From Planctomycetota bacterium (GTDB lineage: Bacteria; Planctomycetota; Phycisphaerae; UBA1845): a stretch of DNA of 64,000 nt. The position numbers were made by a program, and so were the translations under genes. The stretch covers positions 1-64,000 of the forward strand of contig JAJRYY010000052.1 in NCBI GenBank assembly GCA_024275565.1. The letters run 5' to 3'. The notes below the pieces were generated by a model. The model did not search any database. It was not told where the DNA came from and saw only the letters and a program-made list of their open reading frames with translations. This document shows, piece by piece, positions 25,010 through 33,800 of this stretch (positions are counted from its first letter, which is position 1; every line of letters begins with the position of its first letter).

Positions 25010-25774
25010 ATGAGTCGAAAACCGTTTGTTGCCGGGAACTGGAAGATGCACAACACGCTGGCAGATGCCCGCGCGTTGATGAAGGATATCCGTGGGCAAT
25101 ATGACCCAGAATCTGGTGTCGATGTCGCGGTTTGTACGCCGTTTACGCTGCTGTATCCGATGGGGCGGGAACTGGACGGCATGACGATCATGCTTGGTGC
25201 TCAGAATGTCCATTTTGAGTCCAAGGGGGCGTTTACGGGCGAGATTTCACCTGAGATGCTTGTTCATGCTGGCTGTAAGTATGTTATTATCGGACATAGC
25301 GAGCGGCGGCATGTTTTCGGGGAGACGGACGAGCTGATCGCGAAGAAGGTGATCGCGGCGCAGAAGGTTGGCTTGTCTGTGATTTTCTGTGTGGGTGAGA
25401 CGCTTGACGAGCGGGAATCGGGGCGGACGGATGAGATTGTGACGGGGCAGATTGGTCGCGCAATTATTGCCGATCTTGATGCTTCGCTGCTTACGATTGC
25501 ATATGAGCCGGTGTGGGCGATTGGGACGGGCAAGACTGCGTCTCCTGAGATTGCTCAGGAAGTTCATGCTGTGATACGGCGAAAAATCGGAGAAATTTTC
25601 GATCCTGCTGTGGCGGGGGCGATGAGGATTCAGTATGGGGGTAGTGTCAAACCGGGGAATGCGGCGGATTTGATGGCGTGTGAGGATGTGGATGGCGCAT
25701 TGATTGGCGGGGCGTGCTTGGCTGCGCGGGATTTTGTCAGTATCATCTCGGCTGTGGCTGGGAGTTGTGCGTAG
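25010..25774 (+). CDS. tpiA: Triosephosphate isomerase
   Basis: 254 aa, the normal length. N-terminal FVAGNWKMH holds the substrate-binding Asn and Lys. The catalytic His lies in IIGHSERR and the catalytic Glu in AYEPVWAIGTGKTA, whose C-terminal part is the flexible loop 6. The phosphate loop is IQYGGSVKP. It interconverts glyceraldehyde-3-phosphate and dihydroxyacetone phosphate in the cytosol. It lies just before secG, an order seen in many bacteria. Codon use shifts to G-ending codons relative to pheA. Confidence 0.98.
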   Translation: MSRKPFVAGNWKMHNTLADARALMKDIRGQYDPESGVDVAVCTPFTLLYPMGRELDGMTIMLGAQNVHFESKGAFTGEISPEMLVHAGCKYVIIGHSERRHVFGETDELIAKKVIAAQKVGLSVIFCVGETLDERESGRTDEIVTGQIGRAIIADLDASLLTIAYEPVWAIGTGKTASPEIAQEVHAVIRRKIGEIFDPAVAGAMRIQYGGSVKPGNAADLMACEDVDGALIGGACLAARDFVSIISAVAGSCA

Positions 25775-25808
25775 AAAGCCTGTGTGTTTTGCATAAGACC
25801 TGTGGTTG

Positions 25809-25830
25809 CGGCGGCGGGTGTCACCCGTCC
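25809..25830. repeat. Family-D palindrome between tpiA and secG
   Basis: GCGGCGGGTGTCACCCGTCC forms the inverted repeat CGGGTG/CACCCG, related to the copies at 3305 and 11662. Confidence 0.6.
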
Positions 25831-25847
25831 AGTAATGCTTAATCAGG

Positions 25848-26363
25848 GTGAAAGCCGTCCTACAAGAGACTGTTACAGCGAAGGTTGATGATCTGATGAT
25901 GTTATTGGCGGAATTGAGTTTTGGGCAATTGATAATGGCATTTGCGACGCTGGGCGTTTGCGGATTGCTGATCCTGATCGTGCTCCTGCAACAGGGGTCT
26001 TCTGGTGGATTGGCTGGCGCGTTTGGTGGTTCGGGTGCTGGTGGTGCATTTGGTGCTAAAACTGGTGATGTGTTCACGGTTGTTACAGTGACACTTGCTT
26101 TTCTCTTTCTGCTTCTTGCGGTGGTTGGGAATTTTGTATTTCTTCCCGCTGAAGCACCGATAGTGCCCGTTGCATCGCTCACGTCTACAGAGGGTTTGCC
26201 GGATGGTTCTGGTGTGCCAGCGGATGCGACAGGTGGTACTGATGCCACTGGTGGTTCCGATGTGGTTGGTGGTTCCGATGCTGCTGGCGATTCCGGGGTA
26301 TCCGCGCCGCCTGTCGAAGGGGCTGGTGAGCCTGTCGATGGTGCAGATTCCAGCGGTGGATAG
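25848..26363 (+). CDS. secG: SecG preprotein translocase subunit with long C-terminal extension
   Basis: 171 aa in the track frame, possibly starting later at ATG 25896 (MMLLAEL). Two membrane helices (LIMAFATLGVCGLLILIVLL; FTVVTVTLAFLFLLLAVVG) flank the SecG hallmark loop QQGSSGGLAGAFGGSGAGGAFG. SecG assists SecYE-mediated export. The usual protein ends near the second helix. Here about 75 extra residues follow, rich in Gly, Asp, Ser and Val with a TGGTDATGGSDVVGGSD repeat, likely disordered. Its function is unknown. Confidence 0.93.
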   Translation: MKAVLQETVTAKVDDLMMLLAELSFGQLIMAFATLGVCGLLILIVLLQQGSSGGLAGAFGGSGAGGAFGAKTGDVFTVVTVTLAFLFLLLAVVGNFVFLPAEAPIVPVASLTSTEGLPDGSGVPADATGGTDATGGSDVVGGSDAAGDSGVSAPPVEGAGEPVDGADSSGG

Positions 26364-26710
26364 GGGATCTGTGGTGGGTACGGGCGTGCCGCAACGGTGA
26401 TGTGCAGGCCGCTACGGTGATGTGCAGGTCGCCATGGTGATGTGCAGGTCGCACGGTCATGTGCAGGGTCCGCGCAACGGAACCTGCATGATGTGTTTTG
26501 CGCATGTTCTGTTTTGCGCTGGCGGTGTGATTCAACAATATCGGGTATTATCATCATTTGAATGTTCCTGACCGTGACTGTCGCGTTCAAGGTTGCTGGT
26601 TGGGGTCGGTGTGCGGGTCGATACAGGAACAAGGTTCGACACTGAGGCGTGGTCCGCACAGCGGACCCTACCAGGTCGTCACCGCAGGACGGTGATGCTA
26701 CGGGATACGC
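26364..26710. repeat. secG-yicC gap: 20-bp tandem repeats and family-B palindrome
   Basis: Units around ACGGTGATGTGCAGGTCGC repeat about four times (26390-26470). A palindrome GGTCCGCACAGCGGACC with CTAC follows (26651-26671), copies of which occur at about 40737 and 40944. No gene is seen; the long antisense ORF over this region is rejected. Confidence 0.75.
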
Positions 26711-27595
26711 ATGATCCGATCGATGACAGGTTTTGGAGACGCCAGGTGCAATGAAGAGGGTGTTACTTACGTTCTCGAAATGAGGAGCGTCAACAACCGC
26801 TACTTCAAGTCCAATATCAAAGTGCCCGACATCGCTCAGCACGTTGAGCCACAGATCGAGAAAATACTTCGCTCCAGAATCGCCCGTGGATCGGTGAGCC
26901 TTACCCTTCGCATTAAGAATGAGTCGGTTACGGCTGCTTATGTTGTGAATCATCAGGCATTGTCGAGCTATTTGCACGATCTGCAAAAAGCAGAGCTTCC
27001 TGCGGGGGTTTCAGCCACCGTCGATCTTGCCACGCTCGTGACGCTGCCCGGAATTTGTCAGTTTCCGGACGTTACGGACGATCAGCGTGTGCAGGTGACG
27101 CGTATTGTGTGCGACATTGTGGACCGTGCGCTGGAGGATATGGCCAACATGCGTGCGCGGGAGGGGCAGGTTCTGTATGAGGATCTGCTTGAGAACTGCA
27201 GGCTGATGGGTGATCTGATTGAGAAGGTTCACGCCCGTGCGGCGGTGGTTGTTGAAGAGTATCATGATCGGTTGTCCAATCGTGTTGAGGAGCTTCTCAG
27301 CAAGGCCCGTCTGGATCTTGATCGTGACACGCTTTGCCGTGAGGTGGCGTTGTTTGCGGAGCGGTCTGACGTGAGTGAGGAGGTCGTCCGCCTGCGAGCC
27401 CATATCGACCATTTTGTTGAGTTGTGTGGATCGCCTGAGGCAGTTGGTCGCAAGCTGGATTTTCTCGCCCAGGAGATGCTTCGCGAAGCCAATACGATCG
27501 GCAGCAAGAGCAACAATGCGGACATTGCCCGGTCGGTGGTGGATATGAAATCGTTGATTGACCGGATCAAGGAGCAGGTCCAGAATGTCGAGTGA
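26711..27595 (+). CDS. yicC: YicC/YloC-family endoribonuclease
   Basis: 294 aa, full family length. N-terminus MIRSMTGFGDARCNEEG and the SVNNRYFKSNIKVP segment are YicC signatures. The C-terminal DUF1732 part contains LRAHIDHFVELCGSPEAVGRKLDFLAQEMLREANTIGSK. The family cleaves RNA and has been linked to small-RNA turnover. It overlaps gmk by 11 nt, giving the common yicC-gmk-rpoZ-coaBC order. Confidence 0.96.
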   Translation: MIRSMTGFGDARCNEEGVTYVLEMRSVNNRYFKSNIKVPDIAQHVEPQIEKILRSRIARGSVSLTLRIKNESVTAAYVVNHQALSSYLHDLQKAELPAGVSATVDLATLVTLPGICQFPDVTDDQRVQVTRIVCDIVDRALEDMANMRAREGQVLYEDLLENCRLMGDLIEKVHARAAVVVEEYHDRLSNRVEELLSKARLDLDRDTLCREVALFAERSDVSEEVVRLRAHIDHFVELCGSPEAVGRKLDFLAQEMLREANTIGSKSNNADIARSVVDMKSLIDRIKEQVQNVE

Positions 27596-28232
27596 TGCGC
27601 CTGGTTCGAGTGCTTGCGGGGGTGCGCGTTCTACGGGTGCGGACAATGTTGTTCGTCGGGGATCGCTGATTGTGATCAGTGGTCCGTCGGGAGCTGGTAA
27701 GACGTCTATCTGCCATGCGTTGCTGGAGCGTGTTCCCGGATCGATCTGGAGCGTATCCGTGACGACGCGTCCGCAGCGTCCTGGTGATATTGCGGGTGAG
27801 AGCTACGATTTTGTGACCCGTGAAGTATTTCAGTCGATGCGGGATCGCGACGAGTTTCTTGAGTCGGCTGAGTATATTGGAAATCTTTACGGTACGCGGG
27901 AAGAACCCGTCCGCCGTGCGACGGCTGATGGGAAGTGCGTCATTTTGGAGATTGACGTTCAGGGTGGTATGCAGGTTGCGGAGCGTATGCCGGAATCGGT
28001 GAGGATATTTGTTCTTCCTCCGACCCGGGAGACGCTGGAGGCCCGTCTGAAGGGTCGGAAGACGGAATCCGAGGATCAGTTGAAAAAGCGTCTTGCTGAG
28101 GCAGATGGTGAGATTGCTGCTGCCCGTGACAGTGGGGCGTATTCGTATTTCGTGACAAATGACATCCTTGAGGATACAATCGAGGAGGTAATTGGCATCA
28201 TTGAGAAGGAGACTGGTGGACCATGGCTGTAA
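27585..28232 (+). CDS. gmk: Guanylate kinase
   Basis: 215 aa from ATG 27585 inside the yicC end; the track start nine codons earlier is less likely. P-loop SGPSGAGKTS, the GMP-binding segment SVSVTTRPQRPGDIAGESYDF, EYIGNLYGTREEPV and the lid RLKGRKTESEDQLKKRL are all present. It phosphorylates GMP to GDP with ATP. The first 25 residues are a Gly/Ser/Ala-rich extension. Its stop overlaps the rpoZ start. Confidence 0.97.
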   Translation: MSSDAPGSSACGGARSTGADNVVRRGSLIVISGPSGAGKTSICHALLERVPGSIWSVSVTTRPQRPGDIAGESYDFVTREVFQSMRDRDEFLESAEYIGNLYGTREEPVRRATADGKCVILEIDVQGGMQVAERMPESVRIFVLPPTRETLEARLKGRKTESEDQLKKRLAEADGEIAAARDSGAYSYFVTNDILEDTIEEVIGIIEKETGGPWL

Positions 28233-28456
28233 TCGATTTGCTCAAAAGCGACGACATTATCAACAAAATTGGCGGTCGGTTCAAGCTTACTGCACTGATC
28301 CAGCGTCGCTGGTTGCAGCTTGTACAGGGTGCCAGGCCGATGGTCGAGACGAAGGGTCTCACCGATCTGGAGGTTGTGATCAAGGAGATCGCCGAAGGGA
28401 AGATTGAGCCAGTTTACGTTGATGGCTACGATCGCACGGATGGTGTTGCCACGTGA
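28223..28456 (+). CDS. rpoZ: RNA polymerase omega subunit
   Basis: 77 aa. The N-terminal LLKSDDIINKIGGRFKLTALIQRRWLQLV and the GARPMVETKGLTDLEVVIKEI segment match the omega fold that supports folding of the beta-prime subunit. ATG 28223 lies inside the end of gmk (10-nt overlap), so translation is coupled. Confidence 0.93.
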   Translation: MAVIDLLKSDDIINKIGGRFKLTALIQRRWLQLVQGARPMVETKGLTDLEVVIKEIAEGKIEPVYVDGYDRTDGVAT

Positions 28457-29222
28457 TTCTGGTGGTTCCGGATTGAATTCAGCAGTGAACGAGAATTCAG
28501 CAGTGAATGAGAATCCAGCAGGCAGTGGGAATCCAGCAGGCAGTGGGAATCCTGAAGACGGGGAGGCTGTCTCTGGTACGGGAGCTGTCTCAGGCAGGGA
28601 AGCTGTCTCAGGCAGGGAAGCTGCCTCAGGCAGGGAAGCTGTCTCGGGCAGGGAAGTTGTTGTGGCAGTCTGTGGCGGGATTGCTGCGTATAAGGTTGTT
28701 TCTGTTGTATCGACGTTGGTGCAGCTTGGTGCTGGTGTTACTGTTGCAATGACGCGTTCAGCCATGCAGCTGGTTGGGCCTGCCACGTTTCAGGCGATCA
28801 CCGCTCGCCCTGTTCTTACCTCCTTGTGGGATGCGCCTGACCCGGCTGACCCGCAGCACATCCTCCTGACTCGACATGCTGACGTACTTCTGGTTGCACC
28901 CGCGACTGCGAATATTATTGGGAAGCTCGCCAATGGTATCGCCGACGATCTTGTGAGTACTGTGCTGATCGCGGCTGACTGTCCGATCATCCTTGCACCT
29001 GCGATGAATGATCGAATGTGGGAACATCCTGCTGTCTGCACGAATGTTGAGCGTCTGAAATCCTACGGATATAGCCTGATAGGGCCTGATACGGGATGGT
29101 TGGCTTGTCGATCGGCTGGACCTGGTAGAATGGCTGCCCCGGAAGCGATCGTCGAGGTTGTTCTTGCGTCGTTGCGCCCGGTGGATCCTGATGAGTCCTC
29201 TCAGGGGTGTGCGTCGCTGTAA
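28440..29222 (+). CDS. coaC: Phosphopantothenoylcysteine decarboxylase (stand-alone CoaC) with repeat-rich N-terminus
   Basis: About 260 aa if started at ATG 28440 (MVLPRDS), which overlaps rpoZ; earlier starts lie deeper in rpoZ. After a repeat-built leader, the flavoprotein core begins at VVVAVCGGIAAYKVVSVVSTL. Conserved motifs are LLVAPATANIIGKLANGIAD, the substrate motif APAMNDRMW and the GWLACRSAGPGRM loop. It decarboxylates phosphopantothenoylcysteine in CoA synthesis using FMN. In most bacteria CoaC is fused to CoaB; here the two are separate genes. The leader (about 70 residues) consists of NSAVNE, NPAGSG and SGREAV hexapeptides from 18-bp DNA repeats. Confidence 0.93.
   Translation: MVLPRDSGGSGLNSAVNENSAVNENPAGSGNPAGSGNPEDGEAVSGTGAVSGREAVSGREAASGREAVSGREVVVAVCGGIAAYKVVSVVSTLVQLGAGVTVAMTRSAMQLVGPATFQAITARPVLTSLWDAPDPADPQHILLTRHADVLLVAPATANIIGKLANGIADDLVSTVLIAADCPIILAPAMNDRMWEHPAVCTNVERLKSYGYSLIGPDTGWLACRSAGPGRMAAPEAIVEVVLASLRPVDPDESSQGCASL
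28473..28652. repeat. 18-bp coding tandem repeats in coaC leader
   Basis: Three consecutive repeat families occur: AATTCAGCAGTGAACGAG (2 copies), AATCCAGCAGGCAGTGGG (2 copies) and GGCAGGGAAGCTGTCTCA (about 5 copies). All are multiples of three, so the frame is kept. Confidence 0.85.
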
Positions 29223-29235
29223 GGTATTGTCAATC

Positions 29236-29883
29236 GTGCATATCCTCGTTACCGCTGGACCTACCCGCGAATATTTCGACACAGTCCGCTTTATCTCGAA
29301 CCCCTCTTCCGGAAAGATGGGGTATGCCATTGCGGATCAGGCGTTCCGGATGGGTCATGATGTGACGCTGGTCTCCGGGCCAGTTTCGCTGGAGACTCCC
29401 AAAGGGGTGACCCGCATTGATACGGTCAGTGCCCAGGAGATGCTGGAAGCCTGCCTGGATGTATATGAGACCAGTGACGCTGCGATCATGACGGCGGCGG
29501 TCTGCGACTATCGTCCGACGCGCACGCTCGATCACAAGCTTCAGAAGCGTCATCAGCCACGACGGATCACGCTGCAGCCGACGACCGACATTGCGGCTTG
29601 TCTTGGGAAGATCAAGGGTGCCCGCGTGATGATTGGTTTCGCGATGGAAGATCACGATCACCACGCCCATGCTGAGGGTAAGCTTCGCCGTAAGCGCTGC
29701 GATGCCATCATTCTGAATGGTAAAGATAATGTGGGAACTGACCACGCAAGGGTCGAAATACTTCGGTCTGACCTTGGCTGGTGTGGTGTGGTCGAAGGCA
29801 CCAAGCCCAAAATTGCGCGTGCCGTGATCAAAATAACACTGGAATTGTCAAAACTTTCGGACGGGGTTCGTGGTCCTTGGTGA
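29236..29883 (+). CDS. coaB: Phosphopantothenate-cysteine ligase (stand-alone CoaB)
   Basis: 215 aa from GTG 29236 (VHILVTAGPTREYFD); the upstream 26 codons lie partly in coaC. Motifs are TAGPTREYFDTVRFISNPSS, GKMGYAIADQAFRMGHDVTL, the nucleotide-binding AAVCDYRP, and GFAMEDHDH. It joins cysteine to phosphopantothenate with a nucleotide triphosphate. It follows coaC by 13 nt, so the pathway order is kept although the usual fusion is split. Confidence 0.92.
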   Translation: MHILVTAGPTREYFDTVRFISNPSSGKMGYAIADQAFRMGHDVTLVSGPVSLETPKGVTRIDTVSAQEMLEACLDVYETSDAAIMTAAVCDYRPTRTLDHKLQKRHQPRRITLQPTTDIAACLGKIKGARVMIGFAMEDHDHHAHAEGKLRRKRCDAIILNGKDNVGTDHARVEILRSDLGWCGVVEGTKPKIARAVIKITLELSKLSDGVRGPW

Positions 29884-30822
29884 ATCATGTCTTTTTCGCC
29901 AGAGATATCGCCAGCCTGGTTGTTTGGCATGCGGTGAAAACTTGCAGCTTGTTGAATAATCTTCCATTTGAAAACGTGATGCTGTGAGAATGAAGCGCTG
30001 CTTGACAGGCGGTATTCCGTGATGTCGAATTGATGGATACGCCTGGTTGGAATAAGTCGTAAGTTATTGTGTCGTAATAGATTGAGAGATAAAAAGGCTG
30101 GTCTGATATTGCTGTGTGACTGCATTATTGCTGCATGGGTCTCTGCTCACCTTCCCATGGTTGGGGTCAGGTGAATGGTTTCTTTTTCTGGATCAATTCT
30201 CAAGCAAATCCTGCGCGATCGCCGATGAGCGGTGAATCGACCGTATTAGGGCATGGCGGCCTCGGTTGATCGCGGTGCGATGTGGTTCTGTTTTCTGCGA
30301 ACGCCAAATTTTAGGAATTGGGTGTTGACGCGACCTTGTTGAGACCTACAATTCCCCCGCGTTGGAACAGTCGCTACTCGTGAAGTACCGTGCGTACCCT
30401 TGTGGGTGGTGCGGTTGGGTTAGAGACGAAAGGTGCATGGAGGCAGATTGGTATCGATGACGGCGCGTTTATCGGTATCGCATTGCCGCCACCTCCACAG
30501 AGTGACAGCCGGATTTCGGACTCGTGTGACGTTGTTGGACCCGTTCCGTGTTGAGCGGCTCCGTGGGTATTCGAGTTGATGAATAGGTGCCTGTTGCTGG
30601 TACGTAAAAAAAACTGTTTTGAATGTGATCGGTGGCACGTCTGTCATTCCGGTCTGTGTGGTGCTGCGTGTTATAGTGGCGTGCCCAGACTGGTGGTGTG
30701 AGGTGTCGCCGTAAAATGGAACGTTAAGGGATAACGAAAAAGAGTGCTGTACGTCCGTTCGGTTCACTGATTAATGCGACACGGACAGCGCAAGACCTTT
30801 GTTACTGGAGGAATTTGACGAG
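29884..30822. other. Long intergenic region before the FG-GAP lipoprotein
   Basis: About 940 bp with no convincing gene. It holds a good promoter-like pair at 30325-30352, and a weaker one at 30002-30030 (TTGACA, 17 bp, TCGAAT). The stretch from 30353 to 30822 would be an untranslated leader of about 460 nt. No tRNA or known RNA fold was recognised by eye. Confidence 0.55.
30325..30352 (+). promoter_or_regulatory. Predicted sigma70-like promoter
   Basis: TTGACG (30325-30330), a 16-bp spacer and TACAAT (30347-30352). This is the best promoter match in the region and points to the FG-GAP lipoprotein gene about 470 bp downstream. Confidence 0.5.
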
Positions 30823-33800
30823 ATGATAGGTGCATTCACGAAACGTGCGAACAGTTGTGGCACGTGGTTTAACTTCAAAGGCGGCGCCTGCGCTCTGTCG
30901 ATCGTAGCGCTGTTGATCGCAGTCACCGGCTGCCCCCCCGTATTGCCGCCAGTGGAACCTGCCGCATGTGAGGCAGAAGGTTTCTCGTGCGACGATGGTG
31001 ACGCTTGCAATGGTGTCGAAACCTGTGCTCCGAACGATGAGGCTGCCGGCGATGACGGTTGTCTTGCTGGAACGGCTGTTGTGTGTGAAGGCGAAGGTGA
31101 AACCTGTGACGCTACGACTGGTGAGTGTTCAGTTCCCGAGCCGGAATGTGCAGTGGATGCCGACTGTGCCGCTGGTCTGGTTTGCGAAGGCGAAATGTGT
31201 GTCGCACCGGCCAACAACGATCTCGCAGGTGACAACGCCGATGTCGATTTCGTTGACCTGACGGTTGGTGAGCCTGTGTCGGTGACGGCGCCGGACTTCA
31301 CGACGCTCGCTCAGGCGGTCAATGAAGGTTGCTCCTGCAGCTGGACAACCGATGGTGCTGGTACTTTCGATCCGAACAATGTTGAAGGTGCATGCACGAC
31401 GAACTACACGCCGGCTGCTGATGACACGACCATCACGGTTGACATCACATGCGATGGCGAGGTTCTTCAGGCCAATCAGACAGTTCGTGCTTCCGAGCCG
31501 ACACCGCCGGCAGGTCCGTCGGTAACGCTTGATTGCCCGGGTTCGATGGGTGAGGAAGATACGATCAGCATCACGGCGACCACTGAAGGGTTCACCGAGG
31601 GTGGAACCATGACGTTTGCCTGGACCAGCAGCAATGGCGATATTGACCTGACGGGCAACCCTGTCAGTCTTACTTCGACCAATCCTGGTGCTTCTGCGGT
31701 TACTGTGACTGTGACCAGCGTCGTTGCTGGCGATCCTGATGCCGATCCTGTGGTTGAGGATATTACAGAGACGGCGACTGCAGAGTGCACGGTCACAAAG
31801 AGTATCACAGAGCTTCTCTGCGATGCCGGTCCTGACCGTACATTCTTCGAAGATGCTGCAGGAAACCCGTTTACCTTTGGTACGAACATCACATCGAACG
31901 GTGGTAACAACGCAAACTCGCTTCCGACTGCCCTGTCCGGGTCTGGCTCGGATGTTGCCGGAATGACGACAGAACTTCGTCTTCAGTGGTCTGTGGGTTC
32001 GGTTCCGCCGGGTATGGATGTTTCTGACGTTGTTGTGACGAGTGTTGTCGCAACGCCGCCATCGAATCTCACCTTCTTCATCGTTCCGAATCAGACGAAT
32101 GCATTCTCTACGCTTCAGCCTGACGCGACGGTAGACACGGGTGATAACGGTCAGGTTTCGCCTGGTACCTATTCCTTCACGCTGACGGTCACGCGACAGG
32201 ATGGAACGGCATCGACAAGCTGCAGTTCAAATATCACGCTCGCGAATGCTTTCACTTTCACACCTCCGGTTTCCCCGGCTGGCGTGCAGAGTGGTACGAC
32301 TCCGGCGCTGGGATCGAACACCAGTTATGTCACGATCGAGAACGGTCAGGTCGATGTTCCGATGGTCCTTCGCTCCTTGATTCCGGGTACCTTGAACTGG
32401 ATCCTGGAAGATATGGACAGCATCGTAAGCAACATCACACTGAACAGTGAGACGTTGGCTGGCAGTGAAGATCTCATCAACAGCACTGTTGTTGTCACGA
32501 CATCCAGTGCAGGACGTTACAACCTGACCGGTAGTGTGCTGGCTGGTGAAGCAAGTGTGGGTGCCGGGACGGACACTGCGGTTGATATTTATGTCAACCG
32601 TGACGTCTTCAACATCTTTGATACAAGTGCTTCACCGCTGACGACGCCGACGATCGATGTTCGACCGGCAGTTGTTGGTACGGATTACGACCTCACCACA
32701 GGTATCCTGCCTCGTTTTGGTGGCGTGACGAGTGTTCCGACACCGTCCACCACGGCTGCAGCGGATTCTCAGGTCACTTTCCACGGTCTTCATGATGCTG
32801 CGGCAGGTGCCAATGCGTATGACGGTCTTGTTGTCCGCAGAGCTGATCTTGATGGTGATGGTGTTGATGAAATCCTCATTCTGGATGACAACCGTCAGAC
32901 CATCCGGGTGTGCAACCCGTTTGCTGCTGATCCAGCGACTGCTGCGAATTCACCGCGGAACAACGATGCGATCAGCGATGGTGAAATCGATGACGCATTC
33001 CAGAAGCATGTTCTGACAGTTGGTGCGGCGGATGTCACAGACTTCATGACTTGTGATCTGGATGGCGATGGCGATCTGGACCTCGTCGTTGGTCGCGGTC
33101 TTGCCGCCACCAGTGCCAACCGCCTCGGTGGTCAGGTCGATGTCTACTACGGAAACGCAACGGGCGTCACAGCGTGGGGTGTGGGTCTCTGGCCTGCAAT
33201 GCCTGGTGATGCTACGTTCACCCGCACAAACTCCGGTGCCGACTGCATCGACCACCTCTTCGGGTGGCGTGTCTGGTGTACCGACTTCAATGGCGATGGT
33301 CTTGATGACATCATCGCAAGTGCTCCTGGTGACGATGGTGCTGTTGATAACGCCGGAACTGGTGACATCGACACAACGGGTACTGCGATCGATGGTTCGA
33401 CTGGTGTCGCTTCGACACTTACGACCAATGGTCTGACGGTTGGCGATGTGATCGTGCTTACCTCAGGTGCTCAGGCTGGTCAGTGTGATACCGTGACGGC
33501 AGTCGCAAGTGAGACACTTGCCACGCTTGCCACAGGTTTCTCTGTCAACCAGGACGACACAAGTTTCACCATTCACCGTCCTTCAGGTCGTGCGTACATG
33601 ATTCCGGGTCTGTCGTTCGAGTACGATAACAACGTCATCACCGACGACGCTGCTGCTCTGGGTGTTGCAGGTGCTGTCAGCTTCGGTCCGCCGACTGGCG
33701 ATCGTGGTGGCGACCTCTTCGGAGCGTCCATCTGGTGCTGTGACGTCAACAGTGACCTTCGCGGTGACGTTGCAATTGGTGCTCCTGGCTTTAACGCAGG

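Noticed and set aside
25247-26986. 579-aa minus-strand ORF opposite tpiA, secG and yicC
   Set aside because: It covers strongly recognised plus-strand genes and intergenic repeats, its translation is Arg/His/Pro-rich with no domains, and it follows the open antisense frame created by codon bias.
29884-30822. tRNA or structured RNA gene in the largest gap
   Set aside because: No T-loop-like GGTTCRANYCC with a matching acceptor stem was found by eye; an Infernal or tRNAscan search would decide.
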